Counted from the stretch's first letter, positions 18,101 to 27,534 are shown. The stretch: 64,000 nt of DNA from Phycicoccus sp. CSK15P-2 (GCF_016888005.1 NZ_JAFDVE010000019.1:1-64000); one strand, 5' to 3'. Program-made: numbers and translations. Notes: generated from the sequence alone by a model not told the origin.

Positions 18101-21100
18101 CGGGCCGTGGCTCGCCGAGGTCTCCGGGACGGGATGACCCCCGCGTGGGCGGGGACGACTACCCTTTCCTCCCCCGTTGCGGGGGTGTGCAGGGATGACC
18201 CCCGCGTGGGCGGGGACGACGACCTACGACAACGCCGACGCCGAGGAGGAGAACGGATGACCCCCGCGTGGGCGGGGACGACCGGGGGTGTAGGGCACCT
18301 GGCCGCTGATGACGGGGATGACCCCCGCGTGGGCGGGGACGACATCGCGCAGTTCCGTGCGTTCGAGGAGCTGTCGGGATGACCCCCGCGTGGGCGGGGA
18401 CGACTTGCAAACAACCACATTAAGGTGTTGAAGAAAGGGATGACCCCCGCGTGGGCGGGGACGACTGGACTGAACCTCCGGAACCTCAGTCCCAAAAAGG
18501 ATGACCCCCGCGTGGGCGGGGACGACCGACGCTCAGCAGAAATGGGTGCCTGGTCAGGGTGGATGACCCCCGCGTGGGCGGGGACGACCGGCGACCCATT
18601 CGAGTCTTAATCTCCTCAACCGGATGACCCCCGCGTGGGCGGGGACGACTTGATCCCCGCCGACGCCGCCACGCAGTGGCCGGGATGACCCCCGCGTGGG
18701 CGGGGACGACGGATTTCGTATAGGCGGCCGCAGTGCTCATCGGGGATGACCCCCGCGTGGGCGGGGACGACATCCTGATCGTCACCGGGCTGATCGCCGC
18801 TATCGGATGACCCCCGCGTGGGCGGGGACGACTGTCGGTAACCTTACCGTCAGTAGCCGGAGTGAGGATGACCCCCGCGTGGGCGGGGACGACGAATTGC
18901 AGGCATTTAACTCTCGCAAAACCCAGGGATGACCCCCGCGTGGGCGGGGACGACGAATGTCGAACCCGACGCATTCCTCAGGCGACAGGATGACCCCCGC
19001 GTGGGCGGGGACGACCATCCTGGCCGATCCGGCTCTCTCACAACAAAGGGATGACCCCCGCGTGGGCGGGGACGACCGGCGGAGAGTACACGATCCAAGG
19101 CATGTACGGGGATGACCCCCGCGTGGGCGGGGACGACAGAGGAATGGCTGCAAAAGAAGCGCCGCACGGATTGCTCGTGGGATGACCCCCGCGTGGGCGG
19201 GGACGACTCTGCTAGCGCGCGCATCTTGCGAAGCGCGTACGGATGACCCCCGCGTGGGCGGGGACGACTCACCGGGAGCGAGGGGTCGTCACTTAAGCCT
19301 GGGATGACCCCCGCGTGGGCGGGGACGACTTGTTGACGGAACCGACGCATACGCTGTTGAGGGGATGACCCCCGCGTGGGCGGGGACGACGCATGAAGCC
19401 CGCCTCGCAACACTCGACGCCAAGGATGACCCCCGCGTGGGCGGGGACGACCCGCCATGAGACGGGAAGATGGTGGGGTCCTACGGATGACCCCCGCGTG
19501 GGCGGGGACGACTTCGAGTTCACCGCCCGCGAGTGGGGCTGGTTCGGATGACCCCCGCGTGGGCGGGGACGACCAACGGCATCTCTACGCTGAACCGCAT
19601 GACCATGGGATGACCCCCGCGTGGGCGGGGACGACACCCCATCGAACTCCTGACGGCGGAACAGGGCGGGATGACCCCCGCGTGGGCGGGGACGACACGG
19701 GTCCACCGTGGCCTACTCCGACACCGTGCGGATGACCCCCGCGTGGGCGGGGACGACACCAGCCCACCCTCCTGTGAGGTCCTCGTGAACGGATGACCCC
19801 CGCGTGGGCGGGGACGACGATGAGCGCGTCGACGACGGCTGCAACGCTGAGGGATGACCCCCGCGTGGGCGGGGACGACGCGGCAGGGAAGTCGGCCTGG
19901 TTCGCGCTGGGGGGATGACCCCCGCGTGGGCGGGGACGACGCGAAGAAGAAGACCGCGAGAACCCAGTCAGGAGGATGACCCCCGCGTGGGCGGGGACGA
20001 CTGCTGGATGCCGCCGGCGACGACGTCTCCGTCCGGATGACCCCCGCGTGGGCGGGGACGACCCGTCGCCACCCTGGGAGCCGGAGCCACCCTGGGGATG
20101 ACCCCCGCGTGGGCGGGGACGACAGGGGAGGCTCAACAGACGCGCCAATGTGAACGGGATGACCCCCGCGTGGGCGGGGACGACGGCCGCCCGCGGGACG
20201 GGATCGTCCTCGACCTGGGATGACCCCCGCGTGGGCGGGGACGACACGTTCTCCACGTTCCTGAACGTGCGGCACGCCGGATGACCCCCGCGTGGGCGGG
20301 GACGACCCCTCCTGGCTGGGGTTGTTGATGGCCTCGAGCGGATGACCCCCGCGTGGGCGGGGACGACCTGCGAGAGGGCAACCACGTCACCTACGTCGAC
20401 GGATGACCCCCGCGTGGGCGGGGACGACCCACCCTCGAACCGTTCGAGTCTCAGTGCAGCCGGATGACCCCCGCGTGGGCGGGGACGACACCTCGCCCGA
20501 GTTGATGCGGACGTTCGTGTCCGGATGACCCCCGCGTGGGCGGGGACGACTCCGGGAGGATGAACCACGAGGTGCCCGCGAGGGGATGACCCCCGCGTGG
20601 GCGGGGACGACGTGCTCGCCGCGCCCGTGTCCGAGACCTTCCAGGGATGACCCCCGCGTGGGCGGGGACGACACTATTCGAGAAATGCTCAAGTAATGAA
20701 CGAAAGGATGACCCCCGCGTGGGCGGGGACGACACGTGGTGGGCCTGGTCGGCCGGCTCGGTGTCAGGATGACCCCCGCGTGGGCGGGGACGACGCGTGA
20801 ACCTCGTGTTACAGTGACGCCTGTCGGGGATGACCCCCGCGTGGGCGGGGACGACAGAACGGTGGGGGTCGGCCGTCACCGTCCGGGCGGATGACCCCCG
20901 CGTGGGCGGGGACGACCGCTCGCGCGAGTCGAGCGCGCCGACGAGCTGCGGATGACCCCCGCGTGGGCGGGGACGACAAGAAGACCGCCCGCGCCCGAGC
21001 TGAGGGCGTGGGATGACCCCCGCGTGGGCGGGGACGACGTCGCCGCACTCGTTGCTGCGTGGCTGATCGGCGGATGACCCCCGCGTGGGCGGGGACGACA

Positions 21101-21343
21101 TCCGATCTGACCGGATGAGAGGGCTCCACATGGGATGACCCCCGCGTGGGCGGGGACGACCCGAACGGCTGACCCCCGCGTGGTCGCGAAAAGGGATGAC
21201 CCCCGCGTGGGCGGGGACGACGTCTGGTCTTCGGGGACCCACTCGCCCCACTGCGGATGACCCCCGCGTGGGCGGGGACGACCCGGGCTTCGGGGGACAG
21301 GTCCTTCAGCACCTCGGATGACCCCCGCGTGGGCGGGGACGAC
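15140..21343 (-). CRISPR. type I-E CRISPR array, 102 repeats / 101 spacers
   Basis: A 28-nt repeat, on the plus strand GGATGACCCCCGCG followed by TGGGCGGGGACGAC, recurs with a 61-nt period. Read as crRNA (minus strand) it has a 6-bp stem CCCCGC/GCGGGG with loop CCAC and handle GTCATCC, the type I-E layout. Counting every unit gives 102 repeats: 94 spacers of 33 nt, six of 34 nt and one of 42 nt (19138-19179). Repeats 1-4 (15140, 15201, 15262, 15323) carry substitutions, marking the old, leader-distal end; the other starts examined match the consensus. Transcription therefore runs from the cas2 side leftwards. Two neighbouring spacers (15595-15627, 15656-15688) are identical. Only 9 nt separate the array from the cas2 stop codon. 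Confidence 0.98.
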
Positions 21344-21352
21344 ACTTGCTGA

Positions 21353-21640
21353 TCAGGAGTTTTGCACGCGCGGGCGGGCCATGAGAGTCAGTCCGTCGAA
21401 ATCGACGGGCCTCCAGCGCTCCCGCCCTGCGGTCCTCACGGCCCATCCCTGCTCGGTGGGAGCGGGTTCGATCATCACGGCATGCCCGTCACCAACCCGG
21501 TCCTCCAGAACGGCCCATATACGGTCCCGGATCCTGCGACCGGGTGAGCCGACGAAGACCCCGGCCTGTACCTCGACCATCCATCGCGTCAGGTGCCCAC
21601 GCAGGCCCGGGGCAACGGCCACGAGGACGACGACAGTCAC
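21353..21640 (-). CDS. cas2: CRISPR adaptation endoribonuclease-fold protein Cas2e
   Basis: Cas2e (95 aa), the structural core of the Cas1-Cas2 integrase that inserts new spacers. It starts at a GTG overlapping the cas1 stop by 4 nt (VTVVVLVAVAPGLRGHLTRW) and contains EVQAGVFVG and RIRDRIWAVLEDR, typical of the I-E subtype. Its stop is 9 nt from the nearest CRISPR repeat, so its 3' coding region occupies the place where the array leader would normally be. Confidence 0.93.
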   Translation of the reverse strand: MTVVVLVAVAPGLRGHLTRWMVEVQAGVFVGSPGRRIRDRIWAVLEDRVGDGHAVMIEPAPTEQGWAVRTAGRERWRPVDFDGLTLMARPRVQNS

Positions 21641-22626
21641 CAGGGGACCTCGGGTTCGGTCAGCTCCGGGCCGCTCAGGACGGCGTACCCCGACTCCAGG
21701 AATGCCGCGACCTCCGAGTCGGACCAGTTCGTCCCACCCGGAACCGAGCCGGCAGCCTCGTCCCACAGGGCGAGCAGGTCTCCCTCGTCCTGAGTTGCCC
21801 CGACGCCGAGGAGCCCCAGTACATCGCGCACGATCGTGGCCAACAGCCGCCGCTCCTTGAACACGTCCCGCATGGCCAGGCGGACGTCGGACTCCTTGGT
21901 GTGACCGGCGGCGACGGCATCGAACGCCACGGGAACGCTGGTCTCGGCCTTGTAGAGGTCCGCGATGTCGAGCACGAACGACACGGCGGAACCGGTGTGG
22001 ACGAACCCCAGGGCAGGGCTGGCGCCCACACCGACGATGGCCGCGTGGGCCACCCCGTACAACGCCGAGTGTGCGGCGGACAAGGCTCTGTTGATGTCGT
22101 CACCGGCCGCGAACGCGTCACCAGGGCGGTAGTCGCGCTTCGCCCAGGGAACACCGGTGCGCGCAGACTCGGCGCGGTACACCTTCTTGACACGCGCGCC
22201 CTCCCGCCCCCGCAGCTGCTGCATCGTGGCCGAAGACACGTCCTCGCCGGGGAACCGCATCTGGTACATCTGTCTGGCGACCCCGAGCCGGTCGGTGGTC
22301 TTCGAGACCAGAGCGGCCTGCCGAACCGTGGCGGCTGCCGAGCGGCTCGGCCCCAGCCCCGCCGCGTACATCCGCACACCGTGCTCGCCGACCCAGCACA
22401 TCGCGGTCCCCGAGTCCGCGAGGAGCCGTACTGCAGCGTGAGTGACACGGCTCCCCGGGCCTACCATGAGCGACGCGACGAACGCCGCCGGGACTCGCAC
22501 GGTCCGCTCCCGGTTGACGATCACCACGGCGTTCTCGGCACGGTCGATGTGACAGCGCTCGACGTAGAGGATACTCACCCGGTCGGACACCCTGTGGATG
22601 TCGCTCGGGCCGGCCAGCCACCACAT
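21637..22626 (-). CDS. cas1: CRISPR integrase Cas1e
   Basis: Cas1e (329 aa), the metal-dependent integrase of spacer acquisition. Metal ligands fit E142 (LRGREGARVKK), H210 (PALGFVHTG) and D220/D223 (SFVLDIADLYK). The N-terminal beta domain starts with ILYVERCHIDR. It is slightly longer than the E. coli protein because of a C-terminal extension. It lies 4 nt after cas6e and overlaps cas2. Confidence 0.97.
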   Translation of the reverse strand: MWWLAGPSDIHRVSDRVSILYVERCHIDRAENAVVIVNRERTVRVPAAFVASLMVGPGSRVTHAAVRLLADSGTAMCWVGEHGVRMYAAGLGPSRSAAATVRQAALVSKTTDRLGVARQMYQMRFPGEDVSSATMQQLRGREGARVKKVYRAESARTGVPWAKRDYRPGDAFAAGDDINRALSAAHSALYGVAHAAIVGVGASPALGFVHTGSAVSFVLDIADLYKAETSVPVAFDAVAAGHTKESDVRLAMRDVFKERRLLATIVRDVLGLLGVGATQDEGDLLALWDEAAGSVPGGTNWSDSEVAAFLESGYAVLSGPELTEPEVPW

Positions 22627-22630
22627 CGGA

Positions 22631-23392
22631 TCAGCGCCGTCCGGGAGCGAGCGTCAGGAGGCCGCAGCCGTATGCCTTGCCCCCGCCGACACCGGAGACG
22701 AGTGACTCCCTCATCCGATCAGCGTCCACGACGGTCAGGAGTCCTTCGTACGTCGCGCTGCGGATCGTGACGGGCGCATCGCCGGGCCGACGCCGGAAAC
22801 GCTCCTGGTTCCGCGCGACGACCTGCGCACGAGGATGCGAGTCCTCCCCCTCCACGGAGAAGCCCCATACGGCGTGGTCCTCGCGAGTCCTCTCGACCAA
22901 CCACTGCAGCTGACTCTCGGCGGACAGCGCGGCGACCCGGACGCCCCTCGCCCGCGAACCGGTCAGTGCGGATGTCTGGGAGTCCGTCGGCGTCTGAGGG
23001 TTGCGAGTGCGCCACACGGGGTTGGCCCGCAGGCGGAACGAGAACTCGCGGCCGTTCACCACGAGGCCCAGCAACGATTCGTAGTCGCGCACATCCGCGG
23101 CTCCGCCATCGGCATCTGGCCACCCGGCGTCGTCGACCAGCTTCGCCCAGGACGGGTGTCGCTGGGTCAGGACGTAGAGCTGGGAGACGTGGGGCGACCC
23201 CACGTCAAGCCCGGGCATCGATTGCCCGCTCCTCACCGTCGCCCCCGGGTCCAGCCGCCACAGCACCCGCTCCCCCGGCAGGTGTTCCGGAAGCCCGCCC
23301 AGAACCTCTGCGTGGAGCCGTTGCGGACTCGTCAGAAGGCGTTGGGTGTGACGGCGAAGGGGGTTCAGGGGAACTCGTGACAGGTACGGCAA
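22631..23392 (-). CDS. cas6e: crRNA-processing endoribonuclease Cas6e (CasE)
   Basis: Cas6e (253 aa), which cuts the pre-crRNA at the base of each repeat hairpin and stays on the 3' end as a Cascade subunit. The catalytic His is probably H27 in QRLHAEVL. The glycine-rich C-terminal loop GVGGGKAYGCGLLTLAP is clear. It lies 3 nt after cas5e. Its substrate hairpin (CCCCGC/GCGGGG) is present in every array repeat and in both pseudo-repeats near 27.5 kb. Confidence 0.95.
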   Translation of the reverse strand: MPYLSRVPLNPLRRHTQRLLTSPQRLHAEVLGGLPEHLPGERVLWRLDPGATVRSGQSMPGLDVGSPHVSQLYVLTQRHPSWAKLVDDAGWPDADGGAADVRDYESLLGLVVNGREFSFRLRANPVWRTRNPQTPTDSQTSALTGSRARGVRVAALSAESQLQWLVERTREDHAVWGFSVEGEDSHPRAQVVARNQERFRRRPGDAPVTIRSATYEGLLTVVDADRMRESLVSGVGGGKAYGCGLLTLAPGRR

Positions 23393-23395
23393 CGG

Positions 23396-24166
23396 TCAAC
23401 CTCCCAACAGCTCGAACGGATCGTGGCCACGCGCGCCGTCGGCCGGGACACCCGTCGGCACCTCCACCCACGCCGACCTGACCGGTCGTGAACGCATCAC
23501 CCGACTCCCTGGCTCGAAGCTGGTCGGGACATCCCCTGCCAGCTCCGAACCCGCGGGGTCGTCGGTGACGACCGGCAGGGTTACGGTCGGTCCGGTGGCG
23601 CGCCGGACACGCCAGGCCGAGGCCTGCCAGGGAACCTGGGCCAGGACGGTGTCGAGACCTCCCGGCCAGAGGATCTGGTCGGCATCAGGCACGACCAGAG
23701 GTTGAGCAGGGACGCATGACCTGCGACCGAGCGCCAGCGGGAACGCCGGACGACGGACAGCTGCAGCAAGCGTCGCGAGCAGGTCCTCGGAGCCCTCCAA
23801 CGCCGCAACGAAGACGGCGTCCGCGAGGTAGTAGCGCTTGGTCACGTGCGTGTACTTCTTCGGGGACGTGGACCTCTGCTGCCCCTTGGCGTTCGTCCCC
23901 GACGACGGCAACGGGACTCCGCGGTAGTCACTGACCGTGTGGTAGTCGCGCTGGAGCCGACCCGGCTGGTCGACCCGGACCCCGAGCCGCAGCTGCAGCA
24001 GGTCCTCGATGTCGTCGCTCCGCCGGCGCCCCTGCGCCGCCGCCAGCAACCCGATGACCCCGGACTTCGTCGGCTGCCCTTCGGTCTCACGGACGTTGAA
24101 CTTGCTCGAGACACCCCAGCTCTGCATCGGGCCCGCGAGGCGGAGGACGAGCACGGACTCGCTCAT
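23396..24166 (-). CDS. cas5e: Cascade subunit Cas5e (CasD)
   Basis: Cas5e (256 aa), which caps the 5' handle of the crRNA in Cascade. The N-terminus VLRLAGPMQSWGVSSKFN is the Cas5 signature, followed by TKSGVIGLLAAAQGR. AFPLALGRRSCVPAQPL fits the family. It overlaps cas7e by 4 nt (ATGA). Confidence 0.95.
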   Translation of the reverse strand: MSESVLVLRLAGPMQSWGVSSKFNVRETEGQPTKSGVIGLLAAAQGRRRSDDIEDLLQLRLGVRVDQPGRLQRDYHTVSDYRGVPLPSSGTNAKGQQRSTSPKKYTHVTKRYYLADAVFVAALEGSEDLLATLAAAVRRPAFPLALGRRSCVPAQPLVVPDADQILWPGGLDTVLAQVPWQASAWRVRRATGPTVTLPVVTDDPAGSELAGDVPTSFEPGSRVMRSRPVRSAWVEVPTGVPADGARGHDPFELLGG

Positions 24167-25278
24167 CTGGACGCACCGACCGAGCGCAGGCCATCACCGA
24201 CTCGGACGAGCAGCTCGTCGAAGCCCACCGACGGCCCGAAGGCCCGCTCGAGTGCGTCAGCGGAGTCGCCCGCCGCCTGGTAGCTGGCCACGACGAGCTC
24301 GGGCCGGTCACCCCATCGCTCGGTCTCCGCGGAGTAGAGGCCGGCGAGAACAACCTGCGACCCGGCCATCATCCCCGTCTCACGACCGCGCACGGGCGAC
24401 TCGAACGCGCTCACGAGACTGACCGGCTGGTCGGTGCGGACGACGACGGCGACCAGGGCCGGCCGGGTCCGAGCGGCGAAGCTGTTCTGGTGGCCCGTCG
24501 GCATCGACGTCGTGAACGCCCGCACGAACTCCAGCACCCCGTCGACGGCGGCGTCCTCGTCCGCGAGGTTGTCGGCGAGCTGGTGCAGGCCGACCGTGGC
24601 GAAGCGGTACATCGTCGCCGAGCCGTACTCGACCGTCCCGATCATCCCGGCACCCGGCTCACCCTTCTCCTGCAGGTCGTCGACGGCGGTGAAGTAGTCG
24701 AACTGGGTCGGCGCCGCGTGGGTCGAAATCGCGTGCGCCACTTGCGTCGCAGCGTCGACGTTCAGATCGGTGACATCGGCGACCATCCGTCCGAAGAGCG
24801 CGACGTCGAGCGAGTGACCGTCCTTGAGGATGTCCCCCGCCTTGACCGTCTTGCCGGCGGCGGCAGGGTCGTCGGTCTCTCCCAGAGCGGCGACCAGCTG
24901 GTCGGCGATGGCGGCGACCTGGCCACGACTGCAGAACAGCAGGTACGACGTCTCGGCGTCCTTCTTGCCACCCGTGATCTTCAGCTCGCCGAGGCTCGCG
25001 GTGACTGCAGCGACCGCCCGCTCGGTGTCGATGCCCCGCTCCTCGAGCTCTCGCGTGAGGAGTGCGGTGAGCCGCCGGGTCCGCACGCCCTGCTGCTCCT
25101 TCGCGAGCCGGTCTGCGAACTGCTTCCGCGTGGCACGCTTCCAGGACTGCGAGGAGACGCGCAGACGGGTCACTCCCCCGTAGACCGCCTGCTTGGGGGT
25201 GCCGTTGTCGTCCCGGTTGATGTTGGACGGCGGGAGGTCCTGGAGGATGTGGACGTCGATGTACAGGGGCGTGGTCAT
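24163..25278 (-). CDS. cas7e: Cascade backbone subunit Cas7e (Cse4/CasC)
   Basis: Cas7e (371 aa), which forms the six-subunit backbone along the crRNA spacer. The N-terminus YIDVHILQDLPPSNINRDD and then GVTRLRVSSQSWKRATR are characteristic. The C-terminal part has RTRPALVAVVVR and ESPVRG. The ATG at 25278 is chosen because it fits the family N-terminus. The upstream neighbour cse2 overlaps by 4 nt. Confidence 0.96.
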   Translation of the reverse strand: MTTPLYIDVHILQDLPPSNINRDDNGTPKQAVYGGVTRLRVSSQSWKRATRKQFADRLAKEQQGVRTRRLTALLTRELEERGIDTERAVAAVTASLGELKITGGKKDAETSYLLFCSRGQVAAIADQLVAALGETDDPAAAGKTVKAGDILKDGHSLDVALFGRMVADVTDLNVDAATQVAHAISTHAAPTQFDYFTAVDDLQEKGEPGAGMIGTVEYGSATMYRFATVGLHQLADNLADEDAAVDGVLEFVRAFTTSMPTGHQNSFAARTRPALVAVVVRTDQPVSLVSAFESPVRGRETGMMAGSQVVLAGLYSAETERWGDRPELVVASYQAAGDSADALERAFGPSVGFDELLVRVGDGLRSVGASR

Positions 25279-25847
25279 GCCGGGTCCTTTCCGGTCGTTG
25301 CTGCTGGTCTCTGGAAGTACTGGCCGGCCCATCTCCGACGGATCCGGCCGACCTCCGCGGTGCGGTGCCAGGCCAGCAGGTCGAAGTACAAGGTGGTGTA
25401 GTCGAAGCCGGTGATGTTCGCGGCCTTGAGCTGTTGGACCAGGCCCCGAAGGTGGTAGATCACCTCGCCCGGCTCGTCCGCGGTGGCGGCACGGGCGAAG
25501 TGCGCGTCGACGGCCTGTTCGCTGTACTTGGGGCTGGAGCGGAGGTCATGCAGGGCGGCCCCCATCGGGCGACCGTTCACGTGCACCGGCGCTCCACCTC
25601 CTTGCTGGTGGAGCCCGAAGAGGGCCAGGGCCGCGTGTTCCGCCCGGAGGGCGTCCGTCACGCGACCGTCGGCGGTGAGCTTCGTGTAGAAGCGCCACAT
25701 CCCCGGGACCTCGCCTGGTTCTCGCCCCAGACCCCGCCTGAAGGCGGCCAGGTCGGGCCCCATCTGCTGGGCGACGTGCATCTCGTCCCCCGCCTTGCTC
25801 ATCCGCTCCCAATAGAACGGGGGGCGCTCGTTCTCCTGTGTGCTCAC
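25275..25847 (-). CDS. cse2: Cascade small subunit Cse2 (CasB)
   Basis: Cse2 (190 aa), the small subunit, two copies of which stabilise the R-loop in type I-E Cascade. A helical protein with MWRFYTKLTADGRV, EHAALALFGLHQQGG and the C-terminal FDYTTLYFDLLAWHR. The start is the GTG at 25847, with AAGGAG upstream; it overlaps the cse1 stop (GTGA). Confidence 0.93.
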   Translation of the reverse strand: MSTQENERPPFYWERMSKAGDEMHVAQQMGPDLAAFRRGLGREPGEVPGMWRFYTKLTADGRVTDALRAEHAALALFGLHQQGGGAPVHVNGRPMGAALHDLRSSPKYSEQAVDAHFARAATADEPGEVIYHLRGLVQQLKAANITGFDYTTLYFDLLAWHRTAEVGRIRRRWAGQYFQRPAATTGKDPA

Positions 25848-27445
25848 GTCGACTCCTTCGCTGTCTTCCGTGCCTCGCGTTCGGCATCCCGCGCCGCTCT
25901 CTCCGTCGGGAGCGCCTTGTTCAGCGCAGCGCGGAAGGATGCTTCGGCCGTGTTCAGCCGGCGCGGGAAGTCCTTCGCTCCGCGACCCATGACCGTGGCC
26001 GCCGGCGCGTCGTCGAGCAGGGGGTCTGCCACCTCCCATGAGCGGACCCACAGCTCGTGCTCCCATTGCGCCAGGGCGTAGGCCAGTGAGCCGATGTCGT
26101 CGCGCACCCCGAGGAACAGCTCACGGGCCGGCCGGTCGAGACCCGCGACGAAGCCGTCGCCGGGACGTTCGCCCTTGTCCCAGGGGATCTTGTCTCCGCC
26201 GACAGCCTCGCGCAGGTTCGCCTGAAGGCCGTTGAGGGCCCGCATGCACAGCTCGGCCTGCTCGACCGCGCCCCCGAGCGAGCTCTGCAGCATCTCGTCA
26301 CCGACAGCCTGAAGGGGCACCGGGACCCGGTCGGCGATCGTGTTCTCCACCACGGCCGACTGGTTGCCGTACTCCACGCCCACGACGAAGGCATCGACGG
26401 GGTACTCGTCCGGGTCCACGGCCTCCACGAGGTGGCTGAGGGCTGCACACGTCGTACGCCCGCCGCCCCGAACGGAGTCGCCGTCGGGCTGGAGCGCCAG
26501 GAGGGCCGACAGTCCCCGCCAGGGCGACCGTCCCGCTTGGTGCCGGGCAGGGAGGAAGGCCGCACCACCCTTGTCCTTGTTCGTGCGCCACAGCGTGTGC
26601 GGCTCGAACCCAGGAGAGAAGTGCATCCGGTCGCCCGCGGCGACGATGACCCGGTCGACGACCTGCTCGCCGTTCGCGCCGACAGCGGTCCCCAGGCGGA
26701 TCCGTCGCGACTGCCACGTCAGCAGCTCCAGCGGGCCCCTCGGCTGCTTGATCTCCCACTGTGCGGACAGCTGGCGCCGCCACGACGGTTCGTCGTCGCC
26801 ACCGGGGTCGAGCACAGGCGTGTTGAGCGCCAGCGTCTCGAACAGTGTTCGTCCGAGCGGCATCGTGAACCCGAGGCCACCGAGGTAACCGACGGGGTTC
26901 CCCGTTGTCTTGCCCGCCTTGGCCCGCGGATCGTCCTTGGCGCCGGTCTTGATGGCGGCCGTGTCGAACGCGTGACACGCGAGGAGCCGCCGGGCGGCGA
27001 CCGGTGCGCTGAGCGGGGGAACGGCTTCCTCGGGCGCGAAGCTGAACAACGGCACGTTGTTGCCACTCGCGACCTCGGGCATCAACAGCGCCGGCGAACT
27101 CCACCGCCCACTCAGCGCCTCGAGACCGCCCACCTGGTAGAAGGGCCGCTCCGGATGGAACAGGTCGAAGAGCTCGCCGTCGTCCGAGGCGAAGGTGTCG
27201 ACGGCGGCCTCGTCGAAGAGTCCGGCTGCCAGCCGCGCCTGCCACCCTTCCTCACCAGGACGCCTGTCCACCGCGAGCGTCAGGGCGAGAAGCAGTCGGT
27301 ACGTGGCCGCTGCCACCAACGGGTCGCCGTGGTCGAGTGAGTCGATCTCGTGCGCTCGGCGCAGTGCGTCTCCGAGCGACACCTCCACGGCAGTGCCGCC
27401 GATCAGGGCCGGGACCCACGGCTCATGCAACAGGTTGAAACTCAT
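25844..27445 (-). CDS. cse1: Cascade large subunit Cse1 (CasA, Cas8e)
   Basis: Cse1 (533 aa), the large subunit that reads the PAM and recruits Cas3. The N-terminus FNLLHEPWVPALIGG and the downstream pattern HPERPFYQVGG are typical. It is the first gene of the Cascade-adaptation operon. The ATG at 27445 follows an AGGTGA ribosome binding site. A GTG 9 nt upstream is in frame but less likely. The 5' flank carries a candidate promoter and the site matched by the pseudo-spacer of the adjacent minimal CRISPR. Confidence 0.95.
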   Translation of the reverse strand: MSFNLLHEPWVPALIGGTAVEVSLGDALRRAHEIDSLDHGDPLVAAATYRLLLALTLAVDRRPGEEGWQARLAAGLFDEAAVDTFASDDGELFDLFHPERPFYQVGGLEALSGRWSSPALLMPEVASGNNVPLFSFAPEEAVPPLSAPVAARRLLACHAFDTAAIKTGAKDDPRAKAGKTTGNPVGYLGGLGFTMPLGRTLFETLALNTPVLDPGGDDEPSWRRQLSAQWEIKQPRGPLELLTWQSRRIRLGTAVGANGEQVVDRVIVAAGDRMHFSPGFEPHTLWRTNKDKGGAAFLPARHQAGRSPWRGLSALLALQPDGDSVRGGGRTTCAALSHLVEAVDPDEYPVDAFVVGVEYGNQSAVVENTIADRVPVPLQAVGDEMLQSSLGGAVEQAELCMRALNGLQANLREAVGGDKIPWDKGERPGDGFVAGLDRPARELFLGVRDDIGSLAYALAQWEHELWVRSWEVADPLLDDAPAATVMGRGAKDFPRRLNTAEASFRAALNKALPTERAARDAEREARKTAKEST

Positions 27446-27456
27446 GAAGATCACCT

Positions 27457-27476
27457 AATGTGGAATGTGTTGCTCG
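27457..27476 (+). promoter_or_regulatory. candidate Cascade target site in the cse1 5' region
   Basis: Plus-strand AAT (27457-27459) followed by GTGGAATGTGTTGCTCG (27460-27476). The pseudo-spacer of the nearby minimal CRISPR reads GTGGACTGCGTTGCCCG, giving 14 of 17 matches with mismatches only at positions 6, 9 and 15. AAT fits an AA-type I-E PAM. The site lies between the candidate -10 element and the cse1 start codon, where a bound Cascade would block transcription. Confidence 0.6.
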
Positions 27477-27484
27477 TAGAGGTA

Positions 27485-27513
27485 ACGATAACGCCCGGGT
27501 CGACAACAAGCAA
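27485..27513 (-). promoter_or_regulatory. candidate promoter of the cse1-cas2 operon
   Basis: Minus-strand TTGCTT (27513-27508) and TATCGT (27490-27485) are separated by 17 nt in an AT-richer patch. The predicted start site near 27478 leaves a ~33-nt leader with an AGGTGA ribosome binding site before the cse1 ATG. Assigned by eye. Confidence 0.45.
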
Positions 27514-27528
27514 TCCTCGGCGGCTCAC

Positions 27529-27534
27529 TACGCT
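27529..27534 (+). promoter_or_regulatory. possible -10 element of the guide RNA
   Basis: TACGCT fits the actinobacterial TAnnnT -10 pattern and would place the transcript start near 27540, at the beginning of the first pseudo-repeat. No clear -35 element is seen. Confidence 0.3.

Noticed and set aside
15482-21345. Many overlapping open frames across the array encoding repetitive SSPPTRGSS / VPAHAGVI / RPRPRGGHP peptides
   Set aside because: They are translations of the CRISPR repeat in three frames, not proteins.
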